From: Tritrichomonas musculus
Taxonomy: Eukaryota; Parabasalia; Tritrichomonadida; Tritrichomonadidae
Assembly: GCA_039105265.1 (NCBI GenBank)
Contig: JAPFFF010000455.1
Span: 1 to 22,399 of the forward strand
Reading direction: 5' to 3'
Length of the DNA stretch: 22,399 bases
Positions 18,773-22,399 of this stretch are shown piece by piece. Both the position numbers and the translations under genes were made by a program. The notes under the pieces are model-generated. The model made no database searches. It was given only the letters and a program-made list of their open reading frames with translations, and was not told the DNA's origin. The first letter of the stretch is position 1; every line of letters begins with the position of its first letter.

Positions 18773-18920
18773 AGATTAATCTTAAAAGTTAAGTACTAAT
18801 TTGAATAAATAAAATGTTTATAGAAATGTGGAATCTTCTTTATACCTAAGTTGATATAATTTAAATAGTATTTACTCATAGTCAATTTTTAATATAATAA
18901 TAAAATTAAAAACAATTTAT

Positions 18921-19970
18921 CTATTCGTTATATTGAGGTTGCTTAATCATCCAATCTAGTACATTTTGCAAATTTTGGATTTGCAAAAGAATTTCATCAT
19001 TTGGTTCTTGTAAAAATAATATCTTTTCTGTCTTTCCTTCACCTTTTACAAATGAGTTTTTCCTAATATACATATTGAAGTCAGGTGAAACGTTTAAAAA
19101 TGCATCTTTGAGGATTGTCACGGAAATTTCATTTGCTAGAATTAATTTTTTTAAATTTTTAGCTCCTTTAAAGCATCCCATGCCAATCTTGGAAATGGGG
19201 CCTGAAAATGTAATTTCTGTTAAAGCAGTACTATCAAAAGCATGATGTAATATTTCTCTAAGTTGTGATCCTTCTTGAAAAGATACTGTTTTCAAGTTGT
19301 GACATCCGTAAAAAGCGTAATCTTTGATGATTTGAAGAGAAGGTGGCAAATTAATGCTCTCAATTGATGATTCCCTAAATGCTGAACAATTTATTTGTCT
19401 TAAATTTGAGTTTTCGGAAAAAGTTACTTTCTTTAGTGCGTGAACACGAAATGCAAAAATACCAATTGTAGAAACTGGTAAAGGAACTTCAAATGATTCG
19501 ATATTTCTCTGACAAAAAACTAGCGTTGATTTATCAGAACTGTAAATAGCGCCATTTTCAGTAATGAAATTTTGGCTCCCTTCTAAAATTTCAACTTTTT
19601 GTAGAGAAGGTGTCTCCACACACCATCCACGTCCTAATTTTAATAGTTTTGGTGGAAATGTAATTGTTTTAATAGACTTGCATATGGCAAAAGCTTGATC
19701 ACCAAAAGCTTCAATTTCTGAATCTTCAGGAAAAGTAATTGATGTTATTGATGAATTATAGAATCCTCTCTTTCCAATTTTATAAATTGGATATTTTTCT
19801 CCTCCATATTCGATCGATTTTGGAATAATAATATTACCTGTAGCATTTTTTGATTCGATCACTTTAGCACTCGTTTCATACAATTTATAGTTTATATTAT
19901 CTATAGAAATTTGCTTTGTATTTTTTGTAATCATATCCATAAAGATTTTATTCAATAGTTTATATGACAA
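18921..19970 (-). CDS. BspA-like leucine-rich-repeat protein
   Basis: A 349-residue protein made of BspA/LRR_5-type repeats from about residue 60 to 320. Recurring units of about 23 residues look like IGKRGFYNSSITSITFPE, INCSAFRESSIESINLPP and IKDYAFYGCHNLKTVSF. This family is greatly expanded in trichomonads and some members sit on the cell surface and bind host or bacterial partners. This one has no signal peptide and no membrane segment, so it belongs to the short soluble type. The C-terminal 30 residues form a non-repeat helix. Another Met at residue 11 is possible as start; the first was kept. The stop is followed closely by ATAAA, a possible 3' signal. Confidence 0.88.
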   Translation of the reverse strand: MSYKLLNKIFMDMITKNTKQISIDNINYKLYETSAKVIESKNATGNIIIPKSIEYGGEKYPIYKIGKRGFYNSSITSITFPEDSEIEAFGDQAFAICKSIKTITFPPKLLKLGRGWCVETPSLQKVEILEGSQNFITENGAIYSSDKSTLVFCQRNIESFEVPLPVSTIGIFAFRVHALKKVTFSENSNLRQINCSAFRESSIESINLPPSLQIIKDYAFYGCHNLKTVSFQEGSQLREILHHAFDSTALTEITFSGPISKIGMGCFKGAKNLKKLILANEISVTILKDAFLNVSPDFNMYIRKNSFVKGEGKTEKILFLQEPNDEILLQIQNLQNVLDWMIKQPQYNE

Positions 19971-20206
19971 AGATTTTTTTGATCAACTTTTTCAAAAAAA
20001 GGTATACAAACTCTTTTTATTCAATTTGTTGAAAGCAAAAAGTTAGTGATTTTGGGACTTACTAAAATGTTAATTGTATATTTCAAATCCTTATCATGTT
20101 TATAATTGTTTGATACCATTTATAACCTGTTTGGTTCATTATATAAGAAATCAGAAATTTTAATCTTTACTTTTTGAAAAATTAAAAAACTCTAGAAAAG
20201 TGGTTA
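19971..20206. other. AT-rich spacer upstream of the LRR gene
   Basis: It holds the promoter side of the minus-strand LRR gene. No gene or clear motif is seen. It ends at the TTAA flanking a MITE. Confidence 0.45.
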
Positions 20207-20210
20207 TTAA

Positions 20211-20450
20211 GGTACAAATCCAGTACGTTATTTTTTGAATAGGAGAACGTTTATTATTTGAATAGTTGCATATCTCTGAAAAAGTTTAAATTGACTAGGT
20301 TTGTTTTTGACACTTATTTTACAATTTAAATAAACATTATGACATGTTATATGAAATGGATGAAAATAATCGTTTTTTATTTAACATGTCATCATATTCT
20401 TTGAGAATGTCAAAAAAAATTGCGGTTACTAAACGTACTGGATTTGTACC
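20211..20450. mobile_element. 240-bp MITE with TTAA flanks
   Basis: Terminal inverted repeats GGTACAAATCCAGTACGTT (20211-20229) and its exact complement (20432-20450), 19 of 19 bases, each flanked by TTAA (20207-20210 and 20451-20454). Inside, ATGACATGTTA (20339-20349) and TAACATGTCAT (20382-20392) form a second stem. There is no coding capacity. The TTAA duplication fits piggyBac-type movement. A TA target, as for Tc1/mariner, is also possible if the ends are taken two bases longer. Confidence 0.85.
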
Positions 20451-20545
20451 TTAAAATATTATTTTTTAATTTTTGAACTTATAATTTTTTATATTATTAT
20501 ATTCGTTTGTTTATATAATAAAAATATATTTAATTAATTAAGACT

Positions 20546-21175
20546 ATGTGGAGATACGAAAAATCAAAGAAGTTGTTTCAGTGTCAGAAAAGTGGGTTGA
20601 CATTTGAATTATATGGATGTAAAATGATGTATAAAATATGAAGATTGTTAATAGAAGATGGAACATTTGCAATGGTTCAAAAATCTGCTCTGGCAGATGA
20701 TGCCTTAAGTTTTATAGAAACTAAATCAAAAAATGGAATATTGAATGAAGAAATATCTGCACATCAAAAAGGAAGATGTCAATTTGAAGGTTTGCCATAT
20801 AAAGAAATTGCAACTGAAGGAGCAATGTCTGATATAGGATTTACTGAAGATGAAGCCGTTTTCTGGCATGGAATTTATAAAAAATCAGATAATAAATTAA
20901 ATTTAGTTTGTGAAAATACAGCAAAGGTGTGGGAAGAAAAACATGTAATCATAGATTCCAATCAACAAATACTAAATTGTACTTATTTTGTCGCTGCTTA
21001 CAAGTGCATGAGTGTTATTCGTGATTCTTTTCATCAAATTTGGCGTAATTTGAAAGTCAAAATCCAGCTTGTATATTATGAAGGTGAATAAGGTGAAAAA
21101 CAATTCAAAAAAATGACAAGAGGTTGGAAAAAAGATAGAGATAAGCATTCAATGGATGAATGGAGTAGTATATAG
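20546..21175 (+). pseudogene. Unidentified interrupted reading frame
   Basis: The longest clean stretch is 20645-21091, coding about 148 residues with no ATG at its 5' end. The same phase stays protein-like upstream to an ATG at 20546 (MWRYEKSKKLFQCQKSGL) and downstream to about 21175, so this looks like a gene broken a few times. Composition is polar and ordered, with motifs EAVFWHGIYKKSDN and CTYFVAAYKCMSVIRDSF. I recognise no family. The setting between a MITE and a transposase suggests a transposon-linked origin, but this is inference. Confidence 0.45.
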
Positions 21176-21322
21176 GAGTCGGTTTCCGTAAGCCCTACAG
21201 GCTCACGTCAACACGAACTCCTGCAAGGACTATCCCCATTCTAAAAAAGATGAGTCTTCACCCCTGACCACTATTGATGGACCGATAGGGATTTTAAAAA
21301 ATCACGCTATTTTATATACTAC
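21165..21322. repeat. GC-rich island with perfect 10-bp terminal inverted repeats
   Basis: GTAGTATATA (21165-21174) and TATATACTAC (21313-21322) bound a 158-base segment whose core (about 21175-21290) is strikingly GC-rich for this window. The minus strand can fold GGAGU...ACUCC around GUGAGCC-UGUAG-GGCUUAC with a G-U pair. On the plus strand the same inner stem has an A-C mismatch, which favours a minus-strand RNA if one is made. On the plus strand the core is followed by TTTT at 21292-21295. No known ncRNA family is recognised. It may be a structured RNA gene or a tiny non-autonomous element. Confidence 0.55.
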
Positions 21323-21461
21323 TTCAATAAAAAATGAATATTTTGATTCATTTCTTCTTTAATAAAAATAAAAAAATGTTTTCATACACCAATATGTTTT
21401 ACACTCATTTTGATCTTCTGTTTATAATTTTCTTGTTCCGTTTATATTTTTGCTTTAATTT
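21323..21461. other. Short AT-rich spacer
   Basis: No gene is seen. It lies between the GC-rich island and the first possible Met of the transposase remnant. Confidence 0.4.
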
Positions 21462-22399
21462 ATGCTTTTCTATACAACCAATCCTCCTTTATTAACTGAT
21501 GATATATTTTATACAACGCGCCAAAGAAAATGGATCGAAATATTTCAATAAAATCAACCAAATTTTGATCTCATTGCATTACTAGATTTTGCTGATTCTT
21601 TAGCTGATAAGTATTTTTGTACCAATTTTGCAACATATTTAAATGTTATATCAATAAAAGCAAGACACATTACTTTAAAAGAGCCAAATTCGGAATCTGA
21701 AAAAATTACAATTACAGATAATTATACTAATATTCATGTTTTTCTCAAAGATAGCTTTAACCAGTTAAACAGGATAAAAATCAACGATATATATTTTATT
21801 TGTTTTCATATGCTATTCCAAGATAAAGAAAATTTTTTATTCTTTACTAGCACAAATAATATGAATAAGTATCTTTTGTATCCAAATTCAGTTTTATATA
21901 CACTAGGGAATTATGCTGCCAAAAAGCCTGTTTCTTCTCCGAAATTCTTAAAAGTCGCTTTCAATTGCTTAAACTCAAAAACAACAACAAAGTTCAATAC
22001 CAACACACAATGATTTATACCAAATGGTTCAGCATTTACCTGGTTTTGTGTTAATAAAAACTTTAGATAGTAATGATTGCAGATATTTAAATTTAAAATT
22101 TTTAAAAAGAATCGGTTCAATATTCACCTACAATAATGTTTCAAAAGTTTTAAAAGGTTTAGTTTATATTATGCCTTGGGCAGTTGAAATTGTTAGACAA
22201 ATGCATTTTTTAGAAATAGACACTTCTTTTAAAGCAATCCGTCCATATAATTATTGTATATTTCATTGCGTTATATATAATAGTTCTATTCCAACAGAAA
22301 AAACAATTTATCCAACAGAAAAAACACAACTTTATGAACTTCTTTTTGATGGATTGTCTCATTTTAAAATATATTCTGGATCATTTGAAAAAAAAACAC
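21462..22399 (+). mobile_element. Decayed Mutator-like (MULE) transposase, 5' part, cut by the window end
   Basis: The frame opens with MLFYTTNPPLLTDD at 21462 and is interrupted by TAA at 21549-21551. It continues in the same phase (NFDLIALLDFADSLADKYF) to a stop at 22011-22013. From about 22009 coding continues in the next phase: NDLYQMVQHLPGFVLIKTLD, then MPWAVEIVRQMHFLEIDTSF. The segment LEIDTSFKAI with its Asp looks like the first catalytic acid of the MULE DDE domain as found in trichomonad copies. The rest of the DDE domain lies outside the window. Two breaks make it non-functional as read. No terminal repeat is visible because the element is incomplete here. Confidence 0.7.

Larger units (their letters stand above)
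18085..18920. other. AT-rich spacer with three perfect hairpins
   Basis: No gene is seen. The region lies between two minus-strand genes, so it is the 5' flank of the disordered-protein gene and the 3' flank of the LRR gene. It contains perfect short hairpins at 18367-18392 (11-bp stem), 18542-18560 (8-bp stem) and 18743-18772 (11-bp stem). Confidence 0.5.

Noticed and set aside
21165-21322. Hammerhead ribozyme: GGUGAAGAC and GGAAACC on the minus strand look like parts of the core
   Set aside because: The position expected to be C in CUGANGA is G, and the required three stems do not form around these segments.
21997-22010. ACCAACACACAA near the frame change in the MULE, resembling the trichomonad 3' intron motif ACTAACACACAG
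   Set aside because: It ends in AA, not AG, and no matching 5' splice motif was found upstream, so the frame change is better read as decay.

Overview
The window reads as nuclear DNA of a parabasalid protist, most likely a Tritrichomonas-type trichomonad. The evidence is the very AT-rich intergenic DNA, long intronless genes with short spacers, and a gene set typical of trichomonads: DUF3447/ankyrin proteins, a BspA-type leucine-rich-repeat protein, a diverged PP2A B56 subunit and a multidomain adenylate kinase 9-like protein. The species call is inference. No rRNA, tRNA or CRISPR array was seen.

Layout. 395-5224 (-) is a 1609-residue adenylate kinase 9-like protein with several P-loop domains and repeated Cys-containing YHS-like modules. 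5225-7096 is AT-rich spacer. 7097-10303 (+) is a 1068-residue ankyrin/coiled-coil protein with a lipidation-type N-terminus and a hydrophobic C-terminal tail. 10435-12379 (-) and 12389-13917 (+) are two head-to-head DUF3447/ankyrin paralogues with almost no promoter space. In both, the last ankyrin repeat is separated from the rest by an AT-rich insert sharing a 17-base core. 14784-15525 is an internally deleted Tc1/mariner element with near-perfect 30-base ends. It stops 57 bases before the PP2A B56 gene (15585-17165, +). 17521-18084 (-) is a small disordered protein and 18921-19970 (-) a BspA-like LRR protein.

The right end is transposon-rich. It holds a 240-bp MITE with TTAA flanks (20211-20450), an unidentified broken reading frame (about 20546-21175), a GC-rich island bounded by 10-bp perfect inverted repeats (21165-21322), and the 5' part of a decayed Mutator-like transposase running off the window (21462-22399).

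The genes do not form one pathway. B56 (phosphatase targeting), the AK9-like protein (probably flagellar nucleotide balance) and the ankyrin/LRR proteins (interaction scaffolds) are independent units. The most unusual signals are the shared AATGGAATTT inserts at ankyrin-repeat junctions and the GC-rich inverted-repeat island. The MITE and the ankyrin protein with two possible membrane anchors come next.
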